The position numbers and the translations under genes were made by a program. Below are positions 1 through 10,059 of a DNA stretch of 64,000 nucleotides, one piece after another. The notes beneath the pieces were generated by a model. It had not been told where the DNA came from. It saw only the letters and a program-made list of their open reading frames with translations, and did not search any database. How positions within the stretch are numbered: the stretch's first letter is position 1; the number at the start of each line of letters is the position of its first letter. The DNA is from Candidatus Tectimicrobiota bacterium (GTDB lineage Bacteria > Tectomicrobia > Entotheonellia > Entotheonellales > Entotheonellaceae), in assembly GCA_026005175.1 (NCBI GenBank), contig BPKO01000001.1, positions 62,001 through 126,000 of the forward strand. Reading direction: 5' to 3'.

Positions 1-3000
1 GTCAGTGCCACGACCGACGCCGATGGCTTTTTCACCTTGGCCGACATTCCCATTACCGAGACGGAAGCGGGGTTGGTGGAGCTGCCTTTGCAGCTCACCA
101 TCAACGCCCCTGCCGGCTCGGGCTATCCGCAATTTAACTTCTGGGCGGTGGTGCTGGAGCGGGGTTCAGGTGCCGAAGCCAACACCCTGCTGGCCGCCAA
201 CGTGACCATCGAGCTGCACGCCACAACCGGAACGGTAACCGGCACGATTCGCAATCCGCTCACCGGCGATCCCTTGCCAGGGGTAGAGGTGACGATGCTG
301 CCTGAGCCGCTGGTGGTGGAGCCCACGACCGGCATCATCGTCGCCCAGCCTTTTGCTGCCCCGGCCAAGGCGACGACGGGCGCGGATGGCGTGTTTACGG
401 TGACCAACGTGCCGGCAGACCACGACTACGTCATCGATATCGTGGATCCCTCAGGGACCATCGCCAATGTGCGCTTGGGGGTGCCCAACACGGTAGGCGG
501 CGGCGTGGTGGTGCCGCCGGGCACCACGGTGAACCTGGACGCCGGCTTTGTGCCCGGCCCGGCCTGTGGCCTTGCGTGCTTTGTCGGTGGCGTGGCAGGT
601 GGCCCACTGGCGGGAGCCATCGCGATCAACCCCTCCTTGCCCGAGGCGGACGCCGTGTCGCCCTTTGTGGCGAGTTCTTCGATTGCCCAGGGGCAGGATG
701 TGGCCTTCAACGTGCGCGAGCAGATCAACCGCGACGAGGTGGACATTCGCATCACGTTTAGCGAGCAGATCGATCCTGCCTCGCTGAGCGGCATCGTGGT
801 GCGCAACCTGGGCATCAAGGGGGGTGCGGCGACCACCGGCCCGGTGGTGCCGGCCACCGTTAGCCTGGATCCCGACAATCCCCGCGTGGTGGTGATCAAC
901 CCCGATGTCGATTTGATTCCCGGCAACCGCTACGTGATTGTCGGCCTGGGCGGGGTCACCGACCTGGCAGGCAACTCGTACGCCGCCGGAACGGGTCTTG
1001 CTGCACCCGGCACTACCCTTGCCGGTACGCCGGACGCCATCAAGAGCGGTACGGTGGACGTCAACGGCGACGGGGTCAACGACTTTGTGAACAATGCGCT
1101 CTTCTTCACCACCAACGCCAACAACAGCTTGCTGGCGCTGAGCGGGCCGCCCACGCAGGTGGCCGAATCGGCCAACAACACCAGCAAGCGGGTGCGCAAC
1201 GCCATCAATATCACCGCTGCGGACCGCGGCACCCTGAGCATCGACTGGTCTGCCGTGGCGCCGGTCAGCGAGGACACCAACGGCAACTTCGTCCTCGATG
1301 AGGGCGAAGACACCAACGGCAACGGCGTCTTGGACCTGGGGCCGCGGGGCTACCGCATCTACGTGAACCCTGACATCAACATCCCGGGTCTGGAAGACGC
1401 CTTCACCCTGGTGGGGCAGATCGGACCGCAGCTTACCACGCCGCCCACCACCTTCACGTTGACGCTGGACACCCTGGGGGCAGGCAACGACGTGGAGGAC
1501 TTCCTGGAAGGCGAAGCGCGCGAGTTGCCCGCCTTGCCGGCGGAGTTTCAGAGTGGCGGCAGTGCGGACATCTCCGGTAATCCCCAGGCACGTATCGGCC
1601 CCATCTCGGGCCAGGTGCTTAACACCATCTTCGACGAGGGGCTTGACATTGCCGTTAAGGTGACGGTGCTCAACGCCGACGGCACCGAGAGCCCGCTGGT
1701 GACGGCGCCGCTGCTGGGTGGCGTGAAGGACAACACCCCGCCCGGCATCGAGACGGCCGACACGACGGGCGCGCTGGTGGATGTCTTTGACGAGACAGAG
1801 GCGGGGGATACCACCACGGAGTCGGTGGTGCTCAACGTCGGCGTGGACGGCGAAGCGGTGAACGCCCCGGCAGGGGCAGGCGACACGGTGGCCGGGGAGT
1901 TCGACATCACCGCGCTGCTTACCAACACCGACGAGACGCCAAATGACCCGAATGACCTGGATATCACCTACAACGCCGACGACTGGACGGCGTTTGCGGG
2001 TGGGAATCCGGGCCAGGCGACGCTGAGCATCCCCTTTAACGAGGACCTCAGCCGCACCGCCACCTTCCCGGCGGCCACCCTCTCCGCTGGGGTGCCGCCT
2101 GGCGCACCGGAGGGAACGCCGGACTCGAGCGTCGATTCCACCATCTCGGGTCCCACGCTGGACGAAGACGTGGGCAGCGAGACGGGGCGCACCAACGTCA
2201 AGGTCACGCTGAGCAACGCCCCCGGCGTGGGAACGGGGAGCCGTATTGGCCTGGCCGGTGTGGTGGACGAGGCTGGCAACGCGGCCACCCAGGCCGAGGT
2301 GATCGTGGACAACCGCATCGGGCCCTTCATCGCCTCTGCGGTGGCGGCACAAACGGCCTCGCAGACCCTCACCGTGACGTTCAACAAGCCGGTGGACATC
2401 TCCGGCATCGCCACGGACACCGACGGGGATGGGGTGCCTGACACCGTCAACGCCGGGGTGACCCTGGGGCTCTCTACGGGCACGGATCTGGGCGGTGCGG
2501 TGCGCGACACCGACGGTGACGGCACGCCGGATGCCGGCGCGGCGATTTCCCAGTCGGCGGATGGGCGGACGATCACCATCACCACCGACGACGGGTTCCT
2601 CGACGGTATCGTGGCCGGCACCACCATGACCGGGGCCGGAATTACCGATACCGACTTCAACGCCAATCCGGCCAATGCCTTCACCTTCGCCACCACCGGG
2701 GCCCAGACGGCTCGCTTCCTGGTGGCCGACCAGATCCCGCCGCGGGTGACCGGGGCCAGGGATCAGTTGACTCGCTGGGGATGTCAACACTACGACCGCA
2801 GGCGAACAACAACGGCAGGTGGGAAGTCGGGGACACCGCCGATTCGTACACCATCCGGGTCACCTTCTCCGAACCGGTGGTGTCTCGACGTGGATGGGGA
2901 TGGCGACGTCGATGCACCTGACGCCAGTGCCCTGGGCATTGGCTACACGATCACCGAAGTCAATGCCGGCACTTACTCTATCCCGGTGGCCCCGATTGCC

Positions 3001-3176
3001 AGGTGGGTGGCAACGGCACCGAGATCCGCTTCACCCTCAACGTGGTTGGTGGGGCGGTGGCCGAAGGCGACACCATGCGCATTACCGGGGTGAAGGACGC
3101 GGCGGGGAACGACCTCTCGACGGCCGCTGACGAGATCGTTCTCAACGCTGCCGGCGCCGGCTCTACCATCCAGTAG
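1..3176 (+). CDS. Large secreted Ig-like/calcium-loop protein, 3' part (frameshifted near the end)
   Basis: The reading frame is already open at base 1, so the start lies upstream. About 920 residues read cleanly and look like an extracellular modular protein. There are carboxypeptidase-regulatory-like beta modules (GVFTVTNVPADHDYVI). Bacterial Ig-like (SbsA/Big_5 type) segments follow, such as ITFSEQIDPASLSG with LTDLAGN-like ends. Asp-rich calcium loops (DVNGDGVND, DTNGNGVLD, DTDGDGVPD) recur. No catalytic motif was seen. After about base 2757 the frame moves 1 to 3, back to 1 near 2885, and to 3 near 2999. Following these shifts gives sensible Ig-like sequence (SYTIRVTFSEPVV, then LDVDGDGDVDAPD, then ITGVKDAAGNDLS) ending at the TAG at 3174-3176. 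The role is probably a cell-surface or secreted adhesin or structural protein; function is unproven. Confidence 0.75.
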
Positions 3177-3190
3177 ACCCCGGCCCGCAC

Positions 3191-3225
3191 GCGGGGCTCC
3201 CGTTCGCGGGAGCCCCGCTTTTTTT
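3191..3225. terminator. Strong intrinsic terminator
   Basis: A perfect 12-bp stem (GCGGGGCTCCCG pairing with CGGGAGCCCCGC) closes a TTCG loop and is followed by seven T. It lies 14 bases after the surface-protein stop and just before the stop of the minus-strand M50/HlyD gene. It clearly terminates the plus-strand transcript; the stem could also hinder readthrough from the other side. Confidence 0.93.
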
Positions 3226-3231
3226 ATGCCC

Positions 3232-5601
3232 TTAGGGCAGCCAGTACCAGAACTGCACTTTGAACCAGCGGATGATGCGGCGCAGCAGCACGTTCCACAG
3301 CGGCTTGGGTTCGGTCCGGATCTTGGCGTAGCCGGTCATGTCGGCTTTGAGGAGCTGCTGCGGGTTGGGAATTTCTGTCAGCACCCGCACCACGGTGGAG
3401 TGGGTATTCTCCGTGGCCACCGGAGCCACCGCCGTGACTTGGCCGCGAAAGGTGGTGTGCGGGTAAGCCCAGGCCACGACTTTCACCAGCGCCCCGTGCC
3501 GCACTTCGGGCGCTTCTTCTTCTGGCACCGCGACTTCGGCCTGGATGGTGCGCGATTCGGCCACCACCGCCACTAGGTCGCCTTTTTTGATGTACTGCCC
3601 CACCTTGCGGTCGATGTAAGGGGTGATCACCTGGCCGTCGATGGGACTGCGCAGCACGGTAAGCTCTAGCTGCCGCTGGTAGTCGGCCACCAGGGTCTGG
3701 AGGCGGCGCACTTCGGCTTCCATGGCTTCGATCTGCTCCGGCCGCGCCCCGCTTTTTACCAGCTCCAGGTTGGCCCTGGCCACTTCCAGGTTTTTCTTCT
3801 TGACTTCCAGGTTTTGCAAGGCGATTTCCAGGCTCTTGGCGTCGCTGTCGCGCTGGAGCAGGGTGTTTTCGTACTCCTGCTGCGAAACGATGCCGCGCTG
3901 GTAAAGGCCGGCGTAGCGCGCCGCTTTGGCCCGGCTGAATTCCGCCTCTACCCTGGCCTTTTCCACTTCCTGTTCGGCCTGGCGCACTTCCTGTTCGGCC
4001 TGCTCCACTTGCTCTTCAGCCCGCTTCACTTCCTCGGGCTTGGGTCCGGCTTTAAGAAGGCGCAGCTGCGCTTCGGTGGCGGCCAGCTGTTCTTGCGTGG
4101 CTTTGAGGTTGCGCTCGATTTCCCGCCGATCGAGAAGAACGAGGGGTTGCCCGGCGGTGACCCAGTCGCCTTCCTTGACCAGCACCTGCTCGATTTTGCC
4201 TTCCACTTCGGCGTGCACCTCGATCTGCTTGACAGGAAGGAGGACGAAGGGGCCGCCGGTGTGGTAGGGGTAAGGGATAAACAGGATCGCCGTGAAGGCA
4301 GCAAGCAGCCCGAGCCGGATCAGCCAGCGCACCGCTGCCCGCGCCTCGCAGCCCAGAAGCCACCGCAGCGGCCGTCGCATCGCGTGGGTGAGGGGGCGAT
4401 GGAAAATGTAGAGCATCACCCCCGTGAACAGCACTGCCCCGGCGCCCTGGAAGAGCTGCGTCATCTGCTCGCCAAAGGCGGCGAACATCAGGCCCCAGTG
4501 GAAGACGGCAAACCCTACGGTCAGCAAGCCAAACAGGCGGTAGCCCCACCTTGCCCGCCGCGTCAGCGGTTCGGGTTCGGGGCGCCGCAAAAGCCAGTTG
4601 AGCATGAGGGTGATGGCTTTGGCACGCAGCTCCGGCTCGCGCAGCCAGAAGGCCAGAATCAGGTGCAGGTCGCGCCGGTGGGCGATGTTGCTGTTGTGCA
4701 CAAACCCCCAGGCGGCGGTGCTCCACAGGGCCGTCCAGAAGTCGTGCGCTGCGCTACCAGGGGTGGCCAGTAAGGCGCCCATGATGCCCAGCGAGGCCAG
4801 CAGCATCTGGCAGTAAAGGCCAGCAAAGAGGACCCACCCCATTTTCGCGGCGTTTTGCGGCGGCAGCGCCAGGGTCTGGCGCCGGTCGACGTAGAACTTG
4901 GGAATGAAGTAGTAAAAGACCATGAAGCCGGCCCGCGTCACGTGGCCGCCGTAGTGGGTGGCCACCAGCCCGTGGGCCAGTTCGTGCGGCACCTGCACGC
5001 ACAGCACGCCCACCAAGACGAGAAGGGGAAAGTAGCTCGGGATCCAGATGGCGTACATGGCGTCGAGGAGGCGACTCCAGTTGTCGATCAGCAAGTGCAG
5101 GCCAAAGGCGATAAAGGCCAGAGAGCAGAGGAAGGCGGTGCGGGTAAAGCACCAGCGCAGGCGCGCCGCCAGCCAGGCAAGCAGGCGGCTGGGATTGAAA
5201 ATCGGCAGGCGCCGCACCGGGATCAGTTCTTCCTCGGGATCCCAGTGGTGCACCATGCCGCGGGTGACGGGAGTGGCCAGTAGCCCCTGGAACTCGAGCT
5301 GGCGCAGCAGGGCCTGCAGGTCTTCCAGGGGCAGCGGGGTACCGAAGCGCTCCTGATAGCGGGCCTGGATGGTGGCCAGCGGCGTGTGGCCGTCGAGCTG
5401 CTGGCAGAGGAAGAACTCCTCCTCTTCCATCTCAAAGAGCGCTTTGGTGTGCGGGTCGCGGATGAGAAAGCCGCCCAGGGGCTTGCCGCGCCGCGTCTTG
5501 GGCAGGAACTCCAAGTCAGGCCGCAGGGCCGGCAAAGGCGTCGACATGGCTACTGCGCGAGGCGATCCGCCTTCGGACACGTGGAAATGCGCTGCGGGCA
5601 C
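3232..5601 (-). CDS. M50-type membrane metalloprotease fused to HlyD-like adaptor
   Basis: The 789-residue protein has three parts. An N-terminal PqqD-like winged-helix region (about 20-110) is followed by a multi-spanning membrane domain (about 140-450) with an HELAH zinc motif near residue 206, as in site-2 proteases. After a transmembrane segment comes a HlyD/membrane-fusion region: biotinyl-lipoyl-like halves (EVEGKIEQVLVKEGDWVTAGQPL and SPIDGQVITPY) around a long Glu/Lys/Gln-rich coiled coil (about 500-640). This fusion is known from peptide or bacteriocin export and maturation loci; the real substrate here is unknown. The start is uncertain: the GTG at 5601 gives the longest form, while an ATG at 5547 (MSTPLPAL) would begin directly at the PqqD-like region. 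It follows the TPR gene by 33 bases, so the two are probably co-transcribed. Confidence 0.85.
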   Translation of the reverse strand: MPAAHFHVSEGGSPRAVAMSTPLPALRPDLEFLPKTRRGKPLGGFLIRDPHTKALFEMEEEEFFLCQQLDGHTPLATIQARYQERFGTPLPLEDLQALLRQLEFQGLLATPVTRGMVHHWDPEEELIPVRRLPIFNPSRLLAWLAARLRWCFTRTAFLCSLAFIAFGLHLLIDNWSRLLDAMYAIWIPSYFPLLVLVGVLCVQVPHELAHGLVATHYGGHVTRAGFMVFYYFIPKFYVDRRQTLALPPQNAAKMGWVLFAGLYCQMLLASLGIMGALLATPGSAAHDFWTALWSTAAWGFVHNSNIAHRRDLHLILAFWLREPELRAKAITLMLNWLLRRPEPEPLTRRARWGYRLFGLLTVGFAVFHWGLMFAAFGEQMTQLFQGAGAVLFTGVMLYIFHRPLTHAMRRPLRWLLGCEARAAVRWLIRLGLLAAFTAILFIPYPYHTGGPFVLLPVKQIEVHAEVEGKIEQVLVKEGDWVTAGQPLVLLDRREIERNLKATQEQLAATEAQLRLLKAGPKPEEVKRAEEQVEQAEQEVRQAEQEVEKARVEAEFSRAKAARYAGLYQRGIVSQQEYENTLLQRDSDAKSLEIALQNLEVKKKNLEVARANLELVKSGARPEQIEAMEAEVRRLQTLVADYQRQLELTVLRSPIDGQVITPYIDRKVGQYIKKGDLVAVVAESRTIQAEVAVPEEEAPEVRHGALVKVVAWAYPHTTFRGQVTAVAPVATENTHSTVVRVLTEIPNPQQLLKADMTGYAKIRTEPKPLWNVLLRRIIRWFKVQFWYWLP

Positions 5602-5634
5602 GGCAGCGTCCCGCCGTGCCCGCCGGGGTGCGTC

Positions 5635-7191
5635 TTATTCCTGCGCCCGTGCTCCCGCTGCTCTGGGAGCTGCGGACTGCAGCCGCCGCAGCGCCTGCTG
5701 GGCGGCGTCGAGCTGCGGATCGCGCCGCAGCGCTTCCTGGTAAGCGGCGATGGCTTCGGGCACGCGCTGCTGCGCCGCATAGAGTGCGCCCAGCTTCTGG
5801 TAAGCAAGGGCCAAGTGGGGATCGAGCTCGAGCGCCGCGCGGTACTCGGCTTCGGCCTCTGCCTCCTGGTGGCAGGCCGCGTACGTATCGCCCAGGCGCA
5901 GGTGCGCCGGCACCAGCTTGGCGTTGGCGCGCACGGCTGCCTGGTAGGCCAGCAGGGCGTCCTGGTATTGCTGGCGCTCGAAGTAAAGGTCACCCAGGCG
6001 CAGGTGGGCTTGCGCCAGCTTGGGGTTGTGCTGGAGAGCTTGCCGCCAGGCGGCTTCGGCCTCTGCGTACTGCTGCCGGGCATAGTGGACTTCCCCCACG
6101 CCCAGGTAAGCCGCAGCCAGCTCGGGATTCAGGCGAATGGCCTCCTGGAAGGCCTCAAGAGCGGCATCATAATGCTGCTGCTTCAGGTGGACCTCTCCCA
6201 GCTTCACCGCTGCTTGGGCAAAGCCCGGGTTGAGACGCAGGGTGGCCTGGTAGGCCTCGACGGCCTCGGCATACTTGCCCTGCTCGCAGTAGGCGTTGCC
6301 CAGCTTGAGATAGACCGGGGCCAGCTCGGGATTGAGGCGCAGGGTGGTTTCGTACGCTTCTACGGCCTCCTCGTACTGATTGAGCGCGCTCAGGGCGTTG
6401 CCCAGCCTGAAGCTGGCCATGATGGCCAGGCCCTGCTTTTTGGGGTTGAGCGCCAGCGCCTTCTGGTAGTCGGCGACGGCTGCCTCGTAGTGTTTCTGCT
6501 CGAAGCGGAGGTTGCCGCGCTTGACGTAGCCAATGGCCAAAGCGGGATCGAGCTGCAAGGCGGTCTCGTAGGCGGCCATGGCCTCGTCATACTGCAGCTG
6601 GGCAGAGTAGGCATCGCCGATTTTGACGTGGGCCAGGGCAAACTTGGGATTAAAGCCCAGCGCTTTGCGGTAGACCTCGATGGCCTTGGCGTACTGCTGC
6701 TGCGCGGCGTAGACGTCGCCCAGCTTGAGGTAGACGATTACGAGCTGCGGGTTGAGCTGTAAAGCCTTTTCGTAAGCTGCCCGGGCCTCGTCGTAGTGCT
6801 GGCATTCGAAGTGGGCGTTGCCCAGCTGAAAATAAGCCACGGCCATCTGGGGGTCGCGCTGCAGGGCTTCCTGGTATGCGGCAATGGCCTCGGGATACTG
6901 CTGCTGGGCCGCGTAGTAGTTGCCCAGCTTGAGGTGGCACAGCGCCATCTCCGGATTGGTGCGCAGGGCCGTCTGGTAGGCCTCGAGGGCTTCAGAGAAG
7001 CGTTCCTGCTCCAAGTAAATATCGCCCACGCGGATGTGGGCCAGCGTCAGTTTGGGGTTGAGGCGCAGGGCTTCTTGCAGTTCCTGGAGGGCTTCGGCGT
7101 ATTTCCCCTGTTCAAAGTAGGCATTGCCGAGTTTGAGGTGGGCTCCTGCCCCACTGCCGAGCTTTTTCAAGCGGAGAATGCGCCTGGCCAT
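5635..7191 (-). CDS. Tetratricopeptide repeat protein (about 14 TPRs)
   Basis: The 518 residues are almost wholly TPR units of 34 residues. I count about 14, with consensus (LKLGNxYxxQxxYxEAxxAYxxALxLNP); one unit, near residue 245, carries a short insertion. There is no signal peptide or membrane segment, so it is probably a cytoplasmic superhelical scaffold for protein-protein contacts. ATG at 7191 is preceded by a good GGAGAG ribosome site. It lies directly upstream of the M50/HlyD gene and downstream of the esterase gene on the same strand. The repeats are very regular, and at the DNA level they give a period of about 102 bases. The binding partner cannot be deduced. Confidence 0.9.
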   Translation of the reverse strand: MARRILRLKKLGSGAGAHLKLGNAYFEQGKYAEALQELQEALRLNPKLTLAHIRVGDIYLEQERFSEALEAYQTALRTNPEMALCHLKLGNYYAAQQQYPEAIAAYQEALQRDPQMAVAYFQLGNAHFECQHYDEARAAYEKALQLNPQLVIVYLKLGDVYAAQQQYAKAIEVYRKALGFNPKFALAHVKIGDAYSAQLQYDEAMAAYETALQLDPALAIGYVKRGNLRFEQKHYEAAVADYQKALALNPKKQGLAIMASFRLGNALSALNQYEEAVEAYETTLRLNPELAPVYLKLGNAYCEQGKYAEAVEAYQATLRLNPGFAQAAVKLGEVHLKQQHYDAALEAFQEAIRLNPELAAAYLGVGEVHYARQQYAEAEAAWRQALQHNPKLAQAHLRLGDLYFERQQYQDALLAYQAAVRANAKLVPAHLRLGDTYAACHQEAEAEAEYRAALELDPHLALAYQKLGALYAAQQRVPEAIAAYQEALRRDPQLDAAQQALRRLQSAAPRAAGARAQE

Positions 7192-7254
7192 GGTGCTCTC
7201 CTTCGTCCCGTGTGCCGCTGCTGCCCCCCTTCTGGGGGGTAACCATACCTTACC

Positions 7255-7283
7255 GCAGGCCGTATCGCAAGCCCACGGCCTGC
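7255..7283. repeat. Inverted repeat between esterase and TPR genes
   Basis: GCAGGCCGT pairs perfectly with ACGGCCTGC across an 11-base spacer. A second hairpin, six C against six G, lies at 7224-7239. Neither has a T tract. They occupy the 155-base gap between two minus-strand genes and could act as an attenuator, an mRNA processing site or a protein site. Confidence 0.45.
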
Positions 7284-7346
7284 GATTGTTGATTGCTGCT
7301 TTGTCCCGAGGTGCGCGTCCTCCTCTATCGCGGTGGATAGACGTGC

Positions 7347-8345
7347 TCAGTTGACGGCTGCATGGCGAGCAAAAAAGTGCCAGATGACGTCAGTGGCGTC
7401 GATATTCTGGGAAGAGGCGCCCGTAATTCTTTGCCGCAGGCGGTACTGCTTGGGCGGCCAGGTGTGCCCGCCGCCTTCCACGACGTAAAGGACGACTTCG
7501 GTTCCCTTGTTGCAGTCGGTGTACGTCTCCTTCCAGACGCGGGTGCCATCGTGGACGCGCACCGGCAGCGCTTCTCTGGGCAGATGGCGGCGGCACTGGT
7601 TCAGCTTGGCCCACAGCTCCATGGTCGCTTGGACCCCCAGAATAGGCCCCCGGTCGCCGCCCTGCACGGTGCCGCCTTCCCACGGAATGAAGGGGTCTTT
7701 GGTGCCGTAGATGCCGAGCACGGCCACCGGTCTGGCGGGGCGGCAGCGGGAAGCCACAGGAGCAGCCATGGGACCGACGACAGCAGCGATGGCTGCCAGG
7801 CGATCGGCAAGCTCGCAAGCCAGCCGGTGGGAAAAAATGCCGCCATTGGAGATGCCCGTGGCATAAATGCGCTGGCGGTCAATGACGAATTCCCGGCTCA
7901 GCTGGTCGATGAGGGCTTTGACAAAAGCCACGTCGTCGATGCCTTCGCGCTCGGGTTCCGTGGTGCCGCGGCCGTCGTTCCAGTTTTTCTTGTAGCCGTT
8001 GGGATAAGCGACGAGGAAGCCCTCGCGCTCGGCGAGCCGGTGGAACTCAGAGGTGCGGGCAACGCCCTGCCCGCTCCCCCGGCCGCCGTGAAAGACGAGG
8101 ACCAAAGGCAGCGGCTGGTGGCGCTGGTAATCCGGAGGCACGTAGAGGAAAAACGTCCGCCGCATGCCTTTGACCTCCAGAGCCCGCTCCTGAAGGGGCA
8201 GTTCTTCAAGGCCGCGCATGGCTCGCCGCCGCCGCAGGGGCCGTGAAGAGCCCTCTTGCACGCAGGCGGTGATCAGGAGCACGAGGCTGAGGCCTCCCAC
8301 CAAGAGCAGAAGGAGGCGGGAGGCTTGCTTTCCGGTGCGGGTCAT
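7347..8345 (-). CDS. PHB depolymerase/LpqC-like esterase lipoprotein
   Basis: This is a 332-residue alpha/beta hydrolase. A hydrophobic signal ends in a lipobox (LLITAC, Cys near residue 28), so it should be a lipid-anchored envelope protein. The fold shows the oxyanion region FHGGRGSG, nucleophile motif GISNGG (Ser), an acid in GTKDPF and the catalytic His in GGGHTWP. This matches the polyhydroxybutyrate depolymerase/feruloyl esterase/LpqC group, which hydrolyses polyesters or small esters. The substrate cannot be told from sequence. It lies 31 bases after the sulfotransferase gene, so it may be the last member of the large lipid operon, or a separate gene. Confidence 0.85.
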   Translation of the reverse strand: MTRTGKQASRLLLLLVGGLSLVLLITACVQEGSSRPLRRRRAMRGLEELPLQERALEVKGMRRTFFLYVPPDYQRHQPLPLVLVFHGGRGSGQGVARTSEFHRLAEREGFLVAYPNGYKKNWNDGRGTTEPEREGIDDVAFVKALIDQLSREFVIDRQRIYATGISNGGIFSHRLACELADRLAAIAAVVGPMAAPVASRCRPARPVAVLGIYGTKDPFIPWEGGTVQGGDRGPILGVQATMELWAKLNQCRRHLPREALPVRVHDGTRVWKETYTDCNKGTEVVLYVVEGGGHTWPPKQYRLRQRITGASSQNIDATDVIWHFFARHAAVN

Positions 8346-8376
8346 GGCTCGCTTCTCCTTCGCGGGGCGTTGCCGT

Positions 8377-9276
8377 TCACTGGTATCCGAACTCGCGTGC
8401 CAGCGCTTTGACTTCCGGGGAAAAGCCCTGCCCGTCGTGGCGCCAGGGCAGCGGCCCTTCCAGCGACGCGCTTAGCGGCGCGCTAGGCCGCCGCAGCGCC
8501 GGGGCGCGCAGGAACTGGGGATCGTTGCCAAAGGGGGCGTTGAGCGGCCCCAGACAGGCATAGGGAGAGCGCTCGGGATGCTTCATCGCCTCGATGGCTT
8601 CCGGGTCGGTGCGAATGCCGAGCCAGGCGGCGATCTGTTGCAGGTGCGCATCCGGGTCGGCCAGCAGGTCTTCGCCGCGCACGCGCAGCTGCTGCGCTTT
8701 GGGCACGCCTTCAAGAAAGGTCAGGATCGTCATGTGCATCGTGTACCAGGCCTTCTGAAAGTCGACCGTAGGGGGATCGGTACTGTAGTCGAGGGCTTCC
8801 AGGCGCCAGCCGGCCAGCGGGCCGCCGATGCGCCACAAGGAGTCACCTTGGGTGCGGGGGTGGCGTAGCAGGTGCAGGAAGCGGGCGTTGGGAAAGGCAC
8901 GCCGGATGCGCTGGAGGTATTCGGGGCGCAGCACGGTCATCGGGCTTTTGTCGACGAGAATGCGCGGGCTGACGCGCTCGGCCAGCTCTCGAAACACCGA
9001 CACGCAGGTGCGGTGGGCGCGCATGGCCACCCAGCGCCGCGCCAGCCCGATGGTCTGAATCGTCTGCTCCCCGGCAAACAGCTGCGCCACCACGCGCAGC
9101 AGACCGTGCTCGGAAAAGCGCCGCTGCGCCAAAACGCCTTCCCGCTCCCGCATGGTCTCGGCCACAAAGAGGTTGACTTCTGGCAGCCCGTACAGTTGAG
9201 GGTGCTGGCCGAGCATGCCGCAGACGATGGAAGTAAACGAGCGCGGCGGGGCCAGAATGATCACCGGGTCGTGCAT
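8377..9276 (-). CDS. PAPS-dependent sulfotransferase
   Basis: A 299-residue sulfotransferase-family protein. The N-terminal PAPS 5'-phosphosulfate loop reads APPRSFTSIVCGML. The second region carries LVDKSP followed by FLHLLRHPR, the 3'-phosphate-binding stretch. Such enzymes transfer sulfate from PAPS to hydroxyl groups. The LVDKSP and HLLRHPR stretches resemble the polyketide-associated sulfotransferases that act on acyl-carrier-bound beta-hydroxy chains (CurM and Ols types); that resemblance is from memory and needs a tree. It lies 6 bases downstream of an SDR gene inside the lipid-synthase operon, which suggests that the acyl product is sulfated during release or tailoring. Confidence 0.85.
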   Translation of the reverse strand: MHDPVIILAPPRSFTSIVCGMLGQHPQLYGLPEVNLFVAETMREREGVLAQRRFSEHGLLRVVAQLFAGEQTIQTIGLARRWVAMRAHRTCVSVFRELAERVSPRILVDKSPMTVLRPEYLQRIRRAFPNARFLHLLRHPRTQGDSLWRIGGPLAGWRLEALDYSTDPPTVDFQKAWYTMHMTILTFLEGVPKAQQLRVRGEDLLADPDAHLQQIAAWLGIRTDPEAIEAMKHPERSPYACLGPLNAPFGNDPQFLRAPALRRPSAPLSASLEGPLPWRHDGQGFSPEVKALAREFGYQ

Positions 9277-9282
9277 CGACGT

Positions 9283-10047
9283 TTACGGCTCCTCTTCCCG
9301 TCGCTTGCGCCGCCGCGCCTGAAACGGGGCGATGATCGGCTGCACCAAAATGGTGTCCTCGGGAAGGCTCAAGAGGTAAACGATGAAGTCGGCAACCCGC
9401 TCGGCCGGCAAGGCGCTGGGCGGACGCGGCAAGGGGCTATTCTGCGCCCACAGGGGGGTGTCGACGGCGTCAGGCAACACGACCTGCACGCGCACGTTGT
9501 ACGACCGCACTTCTTCGGCCAGGGCCTCGGAAAGGCCGATAACGCCGAACTTGGAGGCGCAGTAAGCCGAGTCGTAGGCGCGGCCCACGCGGCCGGCCAC
9601 CGAGGAGACGTTGACGATGGCGCCCCGGCGCTGCCGGATCATCGCCGGCAGCACGGCGCGGTTGCTGAGGAAAACGCCTTTCAGGTTGGTGTCCAGCACC
9701 GCTTCCCACTCGGTAAGGCTCAAGTCGACCAGGCGCTTGGGGCCGCTGCCCGAGGGGCGCAGGATGCCAGCTGCAGCCACCAGGACATCGATGCGCCCAA
9801 AGTGCTCCAGCGTCTGGCGTGCCATGGCGTCCATGTCGGCTTCACGGCGCACGTCAAGACACAGCGCCAGCGGCGCCTCGCCCGCTGCCTGCTTGGCCAC
9901 CAGGTTTCGCGTCTCTTCGAGCCCTTGCGGGTTGACGTCGACGATCACCACGCGGCTTCCGGCGCGGGCCAGCGCGCCGCACGTGGCGCGGCCGATGCCG
10001 CTGCCGCCCCCGGTCACAATGGCCACCTGTCCTGACAGGCGTTGCAT
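9283..10047 (-). CDS. Short-chain dehydrogenase/reductase 1
   Basis: A 254-residue classical SDR. Cofactor motif TGGGSGIG sits near the N-terminus, NVSS carries the catalytic Ser, and YCASK gives the active Tyr/Lys pair. FabG-like enzymes of this length reduce 3-ketoacyl-ACP or oxidise secondary alcohols with NAD(P)H. It is paired with the next SDR (12-base gap) and is plausibly a tailoring reductase of the neighbouring synthase. Substrate preference is not visible. ATG at 10047 opens with the standard SDR beginning (SGQVAIVTGG). Confidence 0.9.
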   Translation of the reverse strand: MQRLSGQVAIVTGGGSGIGRATCGALARAGSRVVIVDVNPQGLEETRNLVAKQAAGEAPLALCLDVRREADMDAMARQTLEHFGRIDVLVAAAGILRPSGSGPKRLVDLSLTEWEAVLDTNLKGVFLSNRAVLPAMIRQRRGAIVNVSSVAGRVGRAYDSAYCASKFGVIGLSEALAEEVRSYNVRVQVVLPDAVDTPLWAQNSPLPRPPSALPAERVADFIVYLLSLPEDTILVQPIIAPFQARRRKRREEEP

Positions 10048-10059
10048 GCAACAGTCTCC

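Noticed and set aside
451-2790. 779-codon open frame on the minus strand opposite the surface protein
   Set aside because: It lacks any domain and mirrors the codon bias of the plus-strand gene; long antisense frames are common in GC-rich DNA.
5635-7191. Regular repeats of about 102 bases that could suggest a CRISPR or tandem-repeat array
   Set aside because: The period equals one 34-residue TPR unit and the repeats are diverged coding sequence.
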